Of a DNA stretch of 64,000 nucleotides, positions 1-12,900 are shown in pieces. The DNA is from Acanthochlamys bracteata. Taxonomy: Eukaryota; Streptophyta; Magnoliopsida; Pandanales; Velloziaceae. The stretch is from NCBI GenBank assembly GCA_019914995.1, contig CM034126.1, positions 10,173,001 through 10,237,000 on the forward strand, in the 5' to 3' direction. Numbering within the stretch: the first letter of the stretch is position 1; every line of letters starts with the position of its first letter. The notes under the pieces were generated by a model. That model was not told the origin of the DNA, did no database searches, and was given only the letters and a program-made list of their open reading frames with translations. The position numbers and the translations under genes were made by a program.

Positions 1-2013
1 GTTCAAAACCCCGTTTTTAAACGGGTGCACCATGGAGTTCTGTAGGGTATGTCCTGAGCATTGAACGAAGAATAATTTTCTGTTTTTCTTTTTGCTTTTT
101 TTTTTTTTATAAAAAAAATTCGCTCAAGAACAAGTCAATTACCAGTCATTTTTTATTCTGTTACAAAGGAGCACAACTTCATATATATAATATTTGACAA
201 TACTTATCATTATTTATTAAATATTTATTTTAATTTATTTTAATTTTTATCTTTAATATTTGACGATGCTTATCATTTTTTTTCAATTTCGTTTATATCT
301 TTAAATTAAAAAGGAAATAAGTATAGTAAGCATTGAAAGACAATCATATTTGTGAAGAACATATTTTAGTTCAAAAGTATATTTTAAATCATCTTTGATT
401 CTTTATCTTTAGCTAATTAGTAAATTGTAAATAGATCAAATGTGTATCTAAATCAGTAATGTCTTATCCATTTAATTAAAATAATTTATTCTAAGGATCG
501 TTTGGTTCTTCATCTCATTTTGTTATAATCTGCTTTTGTGTATTTGTTTTTCAAAAATCTTCTATAATAATTGAAAATTTTTTTAAATATAGATGAATTG
601 CAAGTCATTAAATTATATATATACATAAATTTAATATATAAAGATAAATTCGATCTAACAAGTTTCATCAAAATTTTTTATAAAAGTTTATTCTAAACAA
701 TCCAAACAACTTCTGAGAGAATATTTAGAATTGTATTTTCCAAACAGCCACCCACTGTCACAAATTTAATTGTTTTTATATTTAAAAATTATATTTTTAA
801 AATCTAGACCTTATAATTAATTTAATTTAAAAAATCTTATATATCATATTTTATTATTTTAATTAAAATTTTTTTAATTCGTTTACTAAAAATTTTCAAA
901 ATCAACCTAAATCAGGTGTGTAAACACGTGCCCAAATTGAAAACATAGCATGTAATTCTCACGTCGACAATTACTGTAATATAATTAAAAATATTTTGTC
1001 AGAAGTCATAAAAGAATCTTAAGAAGTAATTTTATTGAAAAGAAACTTTTTTTAAAAAAATATTATAAAAATTTTTGAAAAATGAAATTTATTTATTTTT
1101 TTAAAAACAATAATAGAATAATTAATTAAAAAAAATTATGACGTAAAATTTTTTATATTTTAAAAGTTTTAAAAAAATTCTGTAAAATATTTTTTAAAAA
1201 TATATTAAAAATAAAAAAAAAAACTGCTAAACATGCCCTTATTATTCTTATATACACTATTTATTCAATGACATTACTTTAGATTGATTATTCAAAAACT
1301 AAATTGTTGTTAAACCAATATTAAAATCCTTAAGAACTCCTAATTAGTCAAAAGAATTAAAATGTGTAAACAGCTAATTGCTCCTTATACTTTAATGTTT
1401 CGTAAATTTTCATCCTTCTAACTTTCTGATTATTTCTTTTGGTCCCTCTGCTGTATGCTATATTCACAAGCAAAACCATATGTATACAAACAATTATTCC
1501 ATCACAAAACTAAACAACCTGAATCAAAATAACCTTAACTAAAATTACACTAAACAATCTATAATATCAATAAAGAAACAAAAAATCGAAAATTCACTAA
1601 AATCGTTAACCAGAAAAATCCTAAAAACCAACAAAACTACAGATAAAGAAAACTACCCACAGATATTCGGGCGTTCCACGCGCTTCAGTTTCTCTTTTAC
1701 TTTTTCCGTCTCTGCATTGGAAGCGGATGTTCTCGTGATCCCCATTCACACGTGTATTCCTTATCCTCCACCCGCGAGACACTATACATCAACAGTTTCA
1801 CAATAAGAGGCTTCTAATTCGTAATTACTTCGGCCCAGCAGCGCGTTGACTCTTTCAGAAAATCAGACGAATCAGATGATCTCGATAGACCTGGTATTGC
1901 GAAAACAGAATGATAAAGAATCGGTCAAAACTCAAAATCAATTTATAGGCCCTGTATTGCAAACTAATAACTGATCACTGAGCTGAACTGAAGCTGAAGA
2001 ACTGAACCGTCGA
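1..2013. other. AT-rich intergenic DNA with GATL 3' flank
   Basis: No convincing coding sequence is seen. A perfect short palindrome (CCCGTTT..AAACGGG) lies at 12-27. A short direct repeat built on ATATTTGACrATrCTTATCATT occurs near 187-211 and 253-277. The stretch 1000-1240 is almost pure A/T and resembles the AT-rich MITE-like blocks near 35-37 kb. From about 1650 the base composition rises as the 3' end of the leftward GATL gene is approached. Confidence 0.5.
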
Positions 2014-3051
2014 TCAACAGTCCGCGAATAAGAAATCTTCATCGCCGGAATTATTTCGGCGAAGTAAATCATATGGTGCCCACAACGCATCCAACGGACA
2101 AGATTTACCCTTATCCAATCTCAACCACGGCTTTCCTTTCCCACTCCAGTGAAGTAAGCTCACCGGCCCGGGATGCAAATCACGGCACAACCCTTCCACG
2201 TTATCTCCACCGAGACCGTGTTGGTTCCATCTGTGCTCGATCGCCGCAACTTCTCCGGCGAACACTAACAAAAACGGCGGTAGCGATCCTAACTCGTAGA
2301 TCCTCGCCTTGTTCTTTTGTACTTCCATCCAGTATTCCAATTTCTTCGTGAACTTTCCGGTTCTCCATTTCTCTAAATCCATGACCATTACTCCGGTATT
2401 GAAGTAACAAGGCGAACGCCTGCGATTGGAGAACACCGATGAGTAATTTTCATCGAACCAAAATCTGTCGGTGAAGTAAGAAGTGAAGTTCGCGTGGCAG
2501 TATTCCGGTGCGCCGAGAACAGCGCCGGAGAGCTGTGTGTCCCAGAGCTTGGTCACGTCATCAACGACGACGAGATCGGAATCGAAGTAAACAACGCGGC
2601 GAACAGAGAGAGGGAGAACGTCAGCAAGATAGATACGCGCGTAGTTGAGTGGTTGATCGAGAGCTCGCCGGACAGAAGAAGAGATCTTACCGCGAACGAG
2701 TTCGGTATCGAACCTATAGATTCTAAACTTGAGAGAAGGGAAAACTTGAAGAACGGTGCGGCGGAGGCGGTGGGGACGAGTGGCGAGGAAATGGAATGTG
2801 AAGTCTTCAGGACAAGAAGCGTGCCGAAGAACGGAGAGAACTCCGGCGATGGATCCACGGAGGTAGTTTAAATCGAGAGTCATTGCTATGTGGATCGACG
2901 GTGAGTTACGGCATCCTTCGCCGTTGCGGAAAGCCGGAGCTTCTTTGAATGCAGTCAAATCTACTGAAGATTTCATTGAAATCGTTGTTAGTAGATTAAT
3001 AAGTAGAAGAACAAGAAGAAGCAATGCTGGTTTTGAAACTGAGCAAAACAT
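2014..3051 (-). CDS. Galacturonosyltransferase-like (GATL) family GT8 protein
   Basis: Intronless gene of 345 aa, the usual size and structure for the plant GATL clade of glycosyltransferase family 8. These enzymes act in the Golgi on pectin or xylan precursors. Residues 9-22 form a hydrophobic signal-anchor ([12 protein letters not shown]). The GT8 core starts near residue 54. The metal/sugar-nucleotide DxD motif is FDSDL at 156-160 (Asp157, Asp159), and the conserved HWSGKGKPW is at 301-309. [16 protein letters not shown] (215-230) and [11 protein letters not shown] (274-284) are family signatures. N-glycosylation sequons occur at NFT 188, NYS 202 and NNS 333. The ATG at 3051 gives the short cytosolic tail expected of a type II membrane protein. 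The family is certain. Which GATL paralogue it is (GATL1/PARVUS or others), and its donor sugar, cannot be settled from the sequence alone. Confidence 0.95.
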   Translation of the reverse strand: MFCSVSKPALLLLVLLLINLLTTISMKSSVDLTAFKEAPAFRNGEGCRNSPSIHIAMTLDLNYLRGSIAGVLSVLRHASCPEDFTFHFLATRPHRLRRTVLQVFPSLKFRIYRFDTELVRGKISSSVRRALDQPLNYARIYLADVLPLSVRRVVYFDSDLVVVDDVTKLWDTQLSGAVLGAPEYCHANFTSYFTDRFWFDENYSSVFSNRRRSPCYFNTGVMVMDLEKWRTGKFTKKLEYWMEVQKNKARIYELGSLPPFLLVFAGEVAAIEHRWNQHGLGGDNVEGLCRDLHPGPVSLLHWSGKGKPWLRLDKGKSCPLDALWAPYDLLRRNNSGDEDFLFADC

Positions 3052-3150
3052 TTTAGTTTTGAGAGAGTGAAGAAGAGAAGGCGGCGGAGTGAAAGAGGAA
3101 GAAAGGATAATGGAAAGAGGCTAGAATAAATGTTTGTGATGAAGGAAGGA

Positions 3151-3160
3151 TTTTATAAAA
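3151..3160 (-). promoter_or_regulatory. TATA box of the GATL gene
   Basis: TTTTATAAAA lies about 100 bp upstream of the GATL start codon. On the minus strand it reads TATAAAA, which would put transcription start near 3125 and give a 5' leader of about 75 nt rich in GA/CT. The motif is nearly palindromic, so the strand is assigned from the gene context. Confidence 0.5.
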
Positions 3161-3982
3161 AAAGAAGGAGAATGAATGAACAGTTAGGTAGCAGGTTGTT
3201 ATCTGGGCTCTGAGTATTATCTCTATTGAATTACAGCAATTGCTTTGTTTATGTGTTTTTGTTGGTGAACATTGCTTTCTTTCTTCTTCTCATTTATTAT
3301 AAATGTTTTTTATTTTCTTTCTATAGATTAGTGGAATGTGACAATAATGTCAAGGTTAAAGCTGCATTTAAGATCATCCTCCCACAAACCGATTGGAATA
3401 ACTTATTGCCTTCTAGTGACAGATAGAGAATGTAAATATTGTTTTGCTAGTTTTGAAATAACAACAATGTCTAGTATTACTATTCTTTTTGCTATGATGA
3501 GAGAGTGATCTTCACTTCACCAATAGCAGAATGGGCATGAAGCGATCTCGAAATAAGACTCTCAAGTTAGAGTATTTCTTAAGATAATTCATCATATATA
3601 TCAACATCTATGACGAAATTTCAAGTAAAATCCCTAAAGTTTTTATTACTGAGTCAGGGAGTTGGTAGGTTTTGAGGTAGGTATATGGTGATGCAAGAAT
3701 GTTGCAAGAAATTTAACTACGGCCAAGTCCCAGTTTGAATTCCTCAAAACCACACTTAACAAATTCAGTTATAAGAGAAGTCTACTTCCACAGCAAAGTG
3801 GATAACATAGAAATTAATATGATTGACACATGATGTTGCCTTAGTCCACTGTTACAATAATCGCAGTCATAAACTTCCAGCAAGGAAGTGTTTGTTGCAC
3901 AAACACAGGTATATAACATGAATATATAGTCTCAAGTCTATGACGATGGTATTTGCACGAACACAGTCTTACCGACCAAAGT
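3161..3982. other. Spacer between GATL and FAAH
   Basis: This 0.8-kb stretch holds the distal GATL promoter and, towards 3982, the 3' untranslated region of the leftward FAAH gene. A frame at 3226-3426 on the plus strand is open for 66 codons but has low-complexity Leu/Phe content and no family resemblance. I see no RNA gene or repeat here. Confidence 0.5.
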
Positions 3983-6900
3983 TTAGACTGCTTTGAGGAT
4001 GTCATGAAATATGGAGGGTCGCCTCCTAGATCCTAAACAAAGTTTCTGCATGTATCACATAATAAAAAGGATCGACATCATGTAAATACCAAATGAACAA
4101 TGAAAATGCATATATACTAAAATGAAATCTCCCAGTTCCTATACAGAGAAAATCCCAGGATTTTGTCAATTTCAATTTGCAATCAGTTAATTAAGTATTT
4201 ATAGAACAAAGCAGTTTTGCTAATATTATTTTACAAATACAGACAACCTAATTGACTATTACAACCTAGGGCCACATAGTTTTCAAATAATGACTATTTC
4301 ATAAAAGTTTAAATTAGATCACCACTTCTTTTGCTAATACTATTTGCAAATATGGACCACTAATCGAGTATACAAAAGGATCACATAGTTTTTATATCAT
4401 ATTGTTTAACTAGACCACCAATCTTTAGGTTGAGGACCACCTAGTTGAGTATTTACAAAATAAAGCAAGGTTTTCCAAGTATGGACTATTTCATATCTTT
4501 TTAAATTACACCACTATTCTTACGTTTTAAATCAACCTATCAAAGTTCTACAAAATCGGACAGCTTAATAAAAACTTGCAAAATCAGAGTGTACTTGACT
4601 AGTTTGCACAATTTAGCTTCTCAAGTCTTACAAATTCAGTCCACCAATATTAAAATTGCAAAGAATAATAGTAATGTATATATTTTTAAATTTGAAATCA
4701 CACTACTGTTTAGATTTATAACTTTTAAGGTAAAAGATGATGCACATACCACAAACTCTATTCATATTCACTTTCCTTACAAATCAAAGTTTATGATTTA
4801 GGATATGTTTGGCTTTACTTAAAATTAAAAGCGTAATGAAATAAGGAGCTTACTATTAAAATAATGAGTTTATTTCTAAAATAAGAAGTTTATTTTATGA
4901 GTGTATTTGGATGAAATCAACTTATTATCAAATAAACTGAGGATAATATTTAGTAAAAAACTACTTACAAACTGAAGGGGCGTGAAGACAGAAATGCTCT
5001 TTAAGTATATAAAGATGATATACATATTAAATTTGTAGATTCCTTTTGAAAAATAACTTAATGTTTTACTTAATTTTTTTTCATACAATAAATTCCTGAC
5101 TATTTTCTCTAGTAATGATTAATATTTTATATTAACAATTAAATATACATTTTTTTCTTATAATTAGTTTAAATACATGAATAAATTATTATTTATTTAT
5201 ATAATAAATTAATAATTTGTGAATAATGAATAAATAGTACACACATATATTTAGTAATTTTAAACAAATGTCATGAACTACTCATTGTCTAGACATGCAC
5301 GGTTTATTTGAAGAAGCTATCATTTGTAACTTATCAAAAAACTAAAATAAAATGATTTATTTTGCTAAAAAAGCACCACATCTAAACATCTGAGACTGTG
5401 TTGCACTTATAAATGGCTTATTTGGCCAATCAAGCACACCCAAACATGCTCGCAATCTTATTACTCATCAAATCACAAATAAGCTACCAAAAAACTGGAC
5501 AGTTCTCTATCTTTCTTTTTTTTTTAGTAATACCGATTTACTAATACGGCACAAAACTCATCAACTAATATTTCAAATATTGTGTCTCAGTAACGCAGAA
5601 CCAATCCTTATTTGTGATAGGACTCCTATCATTAGGACCACCTGGCCTTGCTAGGTATTGAGGAGAATGTGTCAATACACGATTTGATGAAGAATTATTA
5701 AATTTAGAAAGCATTAGTTTTTTTCGAACTATGTAAACTAATCATATATAATACATCAATCCTGAATCATACCTCAAAACAAACATATGCATAGCAGTTT
5801 TCTTACTAAGATAGTCACATTCTTAGAAGTATTGTAATCAACTAATATTTAGGAGCAACTTCTAATATGGCAACTCATCTTGAAAAGATTGCAATTGGTT
5901 TAATGTGTTAACTCTAATCGGAAGACCCAACAAAATAAAACTGATCAAGCTGCAATGCAAACATAACTTCCAATTATAGCAAAATTTGACTAGGAACAAG
6001 CAAACTAATCTAGAATGTTCACCTTTTAAAACAGACTAAAAACCTTTTAGGAAACTTAATACAAAGGTAATGCTCATAATTTACCTCTATCTCTGAAGCC
6101 ACACGTAAGATGGTTGCCTCTCCCCATGGGCGACCTATTAGTTGCAAACCGATGGGTAGTCCATCTTCATCATGACCGACCTGGATGTGAAATTATTGGT
6201 ATCAGTGAGGATACAGAAACTACTATAAGCAATAGCATGCTACATGCAAAAAGATAAAACTACACTTCTACAAGCAATAGCAAGCTTAACTTCTTTTATT
6301 TGTCTTACACTTCTATCCATTAAAGCAATCCTAAACTGGAACGTAAGTTGAGGTATAGATATAACGCGATCTATATAATCTTGGAGAACAGTCCTATAAT
6401 GATGGTTACTATTAATGATTAAAGGGTTTGTCTGATTTTGTGGAAAATGTGGGAAAAGAAAATCCTAATTTTCTTTCCAAGTTTTATGGTTAGAGAATTT
6501 AGGTAGAAGAAACTGAAAGCAAGCAATTCTCTTCCCTTAATCAACATTCAAAGAGTTCTCTCCTCCCGAAAGTAGCAAAACAAGGAAATATCCACTTTAT
6601 ATGATATATAAAATCAAACTACTTATTTAACTTACTTTAAAAATTCCAAATTATTCAATCACCTAATTGGCTGAAACAAAAGTAAATTCCTGTCAACCTT
6701 CATCCCGAAACTTGTTCTTCGACTTTCCTTCAAGCAAAAATTAGTTCATTTCTAATATTTCATGCTTACTCTTCTCTCACTTTTGCTCAAACCAAACCGA
6801 GACAAAATTCAAGCTCAGATAATTTTTCAAAATAATATTCCAAAGACAAAACATGGTAATTCCAAAAAAAAAATCAACCACCACTCACCAATGCACAGGA

Positions 6901-9900
6901 CAAACAAGGCTATGACAGGAACAATGATGTTTTTAGGAACAAGAAAAGCTATTGATTATAGGCCAAAAATTGCAACCCAGATGGTGAACATGCCTATGTT
7001 TAAATAAATAGAGAAAACTTCCTTCCAAAAGACAAATCGCACATTCTGCTTTTCATTGGATTTTACAAAGACCTTATTATTCTCAATACTATTTTCAGCA
7101 TATATATGGTAACATAAGATGGATCAATGATAAACGGATGGACTAAAATGATTCCATGACGTACTAGACCACTACTGAAAGGAGAAACTGGAATAGCAGA
7201 CAGGGCGTCCATCTAGTGGAAGGACTGTCAAGGGGATTGGTATTGCGTTATAAAGAAGAAACACTACACCCATAGTAGAGACACCTACTTAGACAAATGT
7301 CTATAAGCTAATACATTAAATAGGACTAGCTGAAGATTACTTTTTGCATGCATGCCCCATATTGAGTAACATTAGATTGGACATGCTTTACAAGTAATAC
7401 CAATGAGTTCAGGTTGGGGCACGTTAAAAGTATGTTACTTCGTGAGAAGGGCCCAATGGAATGGTCAAATATTTGTTTCCATTCAAAGTGGCTATACAAG
7501 TTAGAAACAGTGCAAAGTCATGCCACAAGCACTCACTCATGCACACACACCCACACATGCACCTGCATTGCACACCCATGTATATTGTCACGGGTCTTGA
7601 GTTTCACTTTGGTCCGTGCGGCACTTAGTTACACTCTTTTGTGGCTAAATCAGTCTTTACCCAAATAAGCTATTAAAAATAGCTAACAAAACTTGAATGT
7701 ACTAGAGGGAAAGAAGGAAAGTAAGGAACACTTAAAAGAGAGCTTTTGGGAAGAAAGCTTTGTATTACTATGCTTGTATACAACTCTTACTTGATTTGCT
7801 TGATGCCATCAAATAAGAGCTCACCTCTCCTATTTATAACTTCTCCACCTCCTCAACGGACAGTGGAGATTATTTTGATCGGATGGTGGAGAATACATGG
7901 TCCGAAAAGTTCTTACATAATATCGCTTACAAAAATTTTCACCTTTCTAGAGTATTCCCTAACCTACTATAGATTTATGCCAACTATCTTATGTATAGAG
8001 TATTCTACCATACTCTAAATTTGGCTTATGTACAAGATATTTTATCTAGGTAAAAAGCATTTTACCACGGTAATTTCGATGGGGAGAATAGCCAAAATAG
8101 CCATACCGTGACAATATGTATACATTTTGCTATCTTGCTTTGTCATTGGTGATTTTACTTTTTATTGATTAGGAAAGTTAGTGAAGCTTACTTGGTGACT
8201 AAAGCTGGCTTACAGTATGGGCGTCAAAGCAAGATGTATTAAGTTCTGATCTTAGGAATTGCACAAAAGATCCATTAAGTTACTATAGGCATTAACATTT
8301 TCAACTCTAAAACCATAAGACCGGGATTTAAGTGTAAATATGACCAATGGACGCTTCTTGCATATAGTGTAAAACATATCTGAGGACAAGTGCATGCTCA
8401 TTGGTTCATGATTGCACCTAAGAGAACATAAAATGTTGTACATATGTATAGAATATTACTAGAACGTGCATAACCTCAACAGTTAAGACAACAATGCACT
8501 GAGAGAGCAAAGAAATTGATAGAGCTAAATCATATCAAGTACAAGATTAGAATATTTACTTACAGGTACAGAAATAGCTGGAAAACCTAGAAGATTTGCA
8601 GCTATGACGAATCTCATGAGATATCCTGTAAAATAGAAACGGTAGAGGCATTTTGATGTTTAGAAGGAAACAGGGAATACGTAGGGGAATGACTAGTTGC
8701 AGAGCAAACAACAGATAAAAGTATATGCAATGGCAAGAACAAAGACATCTTACTCCACTCCTGCATGCACTTAGCCTATTGGAACTTTATCAAGAAAAGA
8801 TTTCTCTCTTTAGTTAGCATTTGTATTCTGGACTTTTCTCAATAAGAGAATAGGATTCCAATATGACAAAGTTATATTTGTTCAGAATGCAAAAGCATTA
8901 GTACCTAATTACATGATATGCATGCCATTTATAGAGAAGAACAAAGAACATGCTCTCCTGGATATAATCACTTCAAGCTTAATTGGTTCTCTTTTTATCT
9001 TAAAAGATGAAAGGAAAACTATTCATCCTCACTTTACCTGAAACCTCATAATTGGACTCGCCATGCTTCAGAGAACTCGGAGGTATTTTTGGTGCAGTCA
9101 TTCTATCAAAAGAGAAGTTACCATTATGGTTGGAAGAACATAATTCATATAAATTAATAAATAAGTGGCACAAATGCACTTTATGAACATTCTAGGTATT
9201 TAACATCTAATAGCAATCAGATTCTGCAGCTAATAGTAGCTTATAGAGCTTATCAACATTACTTGAGAACTACAGGCCTTTAACATCTAACAGAAAAAGC
9301 TTTTGGTATTATTCATTTTTTGGTCTTGTTTTGGTTCATTGCAGTCCATCATAATCTAGACAAGAGAAATAACTTTTAAAAAAGCTACTTTTAAAGTTTA
9401 AACCACTAGTATTGCGGACTCCAAAATCATCAATAAAAGCTAAACTTGAGAATCTGGAAAGTCCCACCCACTTGAATTACTAATTTCACAAACATCCATA
9501 ATTGCTAGCTTGCATTCAAAATCACAAGATAGAAACATCGTAAACCTTAAGAACCTGTTACAACTCCTGGATCTCAGTACATGTTCAAGTTTGGGCCTCC
9601 CATTATCACTGTATGCAAGTTCAGGCACCAAGACCACAATCTCAATTTCTTATCAACAAGAGGCACCCACACAACTATGAGTTCCATGATTTTGAATTAT
9701 GGGGTTTCCTGCATGATGCAATTTGCAATCTTATTTGAAACTGCACAGACAAGTTTACATATTTATTTCATGCGAAAGTGTCGTACTTGGTTAGAACTTT
9801 GCAGACTCATTTAATAAGCTTGCACATTTGTTCCGAGACAGCGAAGAGCCACAAATGTATGCATATTTATTTCGTGCAAGACCCACAAAAGATTCATCTA

Positions 9901-12900
9901 ACGATACCCAACCCTGCATCCCTGTAAGGGTACTTGGACCCTGGAACTAGTACTCTGCCCAAGAATGTCTAAGACTGACCAGAAATCAAAATCATTTTTC
10001 AGATAAAATAGCAGGTTGCTCTGAAATGTAACCTTCAGGATAATAAACCAAATCTTTCCCTTAAAATGTGTGCACATTTATTCCGACAAGAGTATATTAT
10101 ATTCGAGAAATGTCCATAAAAGCGTGGACAACCTAACGAGTCCAAGAGAATATATGATTAACATGTAACAATGACTTAACAAGCTTGAAATAATACAAAG
10201 TGCAATCATGTAGGGCCCACGTCACAGAGAAATGCTTGTTCGTTGAAAGTGCCCTTGCAAAAAACGATCTAGAGGCCAAAACTTGAGACGTATTATTTTA
10301 GAGGATGGGTTGCAAAATGTGCAATATTATGTTTAATGGCATTGTTTAAGAGAAAATTTGCACGAAGATGCAAACAAAATGGACAAAACTTGCACACCTA
10401 GAAAACACTTTCGCTCATGTGTACCTCTAATATGATAATCTCATTCAGGTATTGCAATCAAAGTAATTACAGTGCTAACCTGGCTACTGTAAGACCTTCC
10501 AATCAAGCTTACAAGATGCCATGAACTTTTTTGGTAGTCACCAAAATTGATAAACATTGCTTATGTTAAAGTGGTTTATGCAAAATTGTATTACCCAACA
10601 GTAGGAGTGACTATCATATCAACTGTCTTGAATACCTCCATATAATAGTACATCAACCGTCTCCTGTCAAAACAGGGCAGACAATAACAGAAGACAGTAA
10701 ATAGCCAATTCCAGTAACAAAATTCCTAGTCGTTAGCTATTTGGCACTATTGTAATTCAGTGTTGGAAATTTATATAAGAGCTTATTTATTTGATCTTTA
10801 TTTAACATATACCTAGATTATTAATAGGGCTCCTTCTAAATAACAAACTAACTTAATACAAATCAACTTGTGTACGAAATCTCTAACTGAAATCAGCATA
10901 AGATAAGCATCCATTTTAGCTTTCTATTTAGCAAACAAATGACAAATCACATGGACTGTCATCTCGATACTTCCTGTATTTGATTTATATATTTGTCGCA
11001 AGCAGGCTCCCTTATAGAAATTCCATCCATGTAAGTGCAAAAATTTACTTTCTAAAAGAAAAAAAAGGATTCCAGTAAAATTACATCAACTGACCTAAGG
11101 CATTGGGCAGCAACATAATCTGCAGCAGAGAATGTCCCAAAAATTGCCAAACTAGCACGAGTATCAAGTGTTAATTGACTACCTTTCCTGCAAAAGATGG
11201 TAGAAATGGATGATTGAAAAGGCAAATGCAATCTTCAAAGCTTATGCAGTGATAGTTTGAGCATGCACAAGCTCCTATGTCCTAAGAAACAGGATCATTC
11301 AAACAATGTATCCGTGTTCGTGGTAATGGGTAGGAGGCCATTGCTTAAGGTGTGGGTTAATCTACAATTGCTGCCTCCTCTTCTGTCATTGCGAGGAATG
11401 ACTGCTGGGGAACTTGGGTTCTTAACAATAAAGATGCTTAATTGGACAAGGAAGCAACATTTTATCTCATCTAATTTACAATAAAGACTCCCAACAAGAA
11501 CATACAGTTCAACCGGAGCCTGGTGATAGGAATGATGCTCATCACACACAACTTGAAAAACTTCTTATCAGGACATACAGACAAGATCCCTAGCTGCATA
11601 ATATGCAAGTCTTCATAGTATAGCCTAGCAATCCACGTGTTTGAAAGCATCTCTACTAGCCAACACTATACAAGTTTTGTAATGTATATAACCATCTGTA
11701 TTGTAATGCCATTCTACAAGATGTACATGTATTTGTCAATAAATATTCAAATGGTATGGTAGTACCACAATGTCTGAGGGGCTAACTGCTCGATTCTGAC
11801 CTAGTAATACCTATTTCTGCTACAATTTGGCAATACCAGCAACAACACCTTTCAGTTATCTTTCATTATAATAAGGCACAAAGGAATTGTCTTATCCCCT
11901 TAGCGAACAAGGGATTCAAGCCTCACAGGTGCAAGTAGTCGTTACCATTCAGACTTTGATACATCGCTGCTGGTGGTACTACCATAAAATACTAGGATGT
12001 CACTGAGAAGTAGAAAAATATTGATTATCAATCAAGAGGAACTAAAAACTTAATGTATCAATGGTAGTTTAGCATTGCTTGATCATTCTATTGTAACCTG
12101 GACTAGTTCTTCATTAGAGGATAAAGTTACTATAATTCACATTCACCTTTATGTTCAACTAGAAATGTAGATTGACACATCATGGACAACAAGAAACTCT
12201 AATAACACTAGTACCAATTTAAAGGCAAAATGAAATAAACCAGACTTTCATACCCATCCTGGCAATCAGGGTTTAAGGAACACATGCTTTCAGAACCAAA
12301 CGAAACTAAATGAGCAGTGCGCATCTCTTCCATCTCAGGAAGTACTATGTCTGAGATCTTCAAACAATAAAGCTTAAACATTACTGTCATAATCCACAAT
12401 AATGTAGAAGTTATTGGATCACAATAATGTTGAAGTCTTACTTGACATCCAAATGTATCTGAAAGTTGGTTAAGGGCATTCTCACACTTTCTGGATATCT
12501 CAGTGGACAGTACATCACTGAACCACTGCAAAAAAAAATTCAAGGCAGTGTCAAGATGTAGTTCCATGTACAAAATTAAATCTTGAAGCTGGTACCTCCG
12601 TATATTTTCCCATTCGTATTGACCGTAAGATATCCAGATTTTGGGATGATGCTAGATTAGGCAGACAAAGAGGTGACTGCAAAAAGTTTAAGTGCATTAG
12701 AAAATTCTGCAGATAGATCAACAAAATGTTAAACCACAACATTAGACGAGAAGATATAAAAATTTTGCACAAAAAGGTGAGGTCCCAAGGAATTACAGGA
12801 TTCAAAGTGTGTCTATCAGAGGTCGAGGAACCGCTCAATGCTGCATACCTGTGAAAACGTTTAACTAGATCAGAGTGACAATTGACGAATCCAGGAATTT

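Noticed and set aside
2494-2871. 125-codon plus-strand open frame across the GATL gene
   Set aside because: It is antisense to conserved GATL coding sequence and its composition is that of a reverse-strand shadow.
7501-7585. Possible microsatellite or regulatory CA-rich tract
   Set aside because: It is a short, irregular CACACACCC/CATGCAC mixture with no clear unit and no relation to a gene feature.
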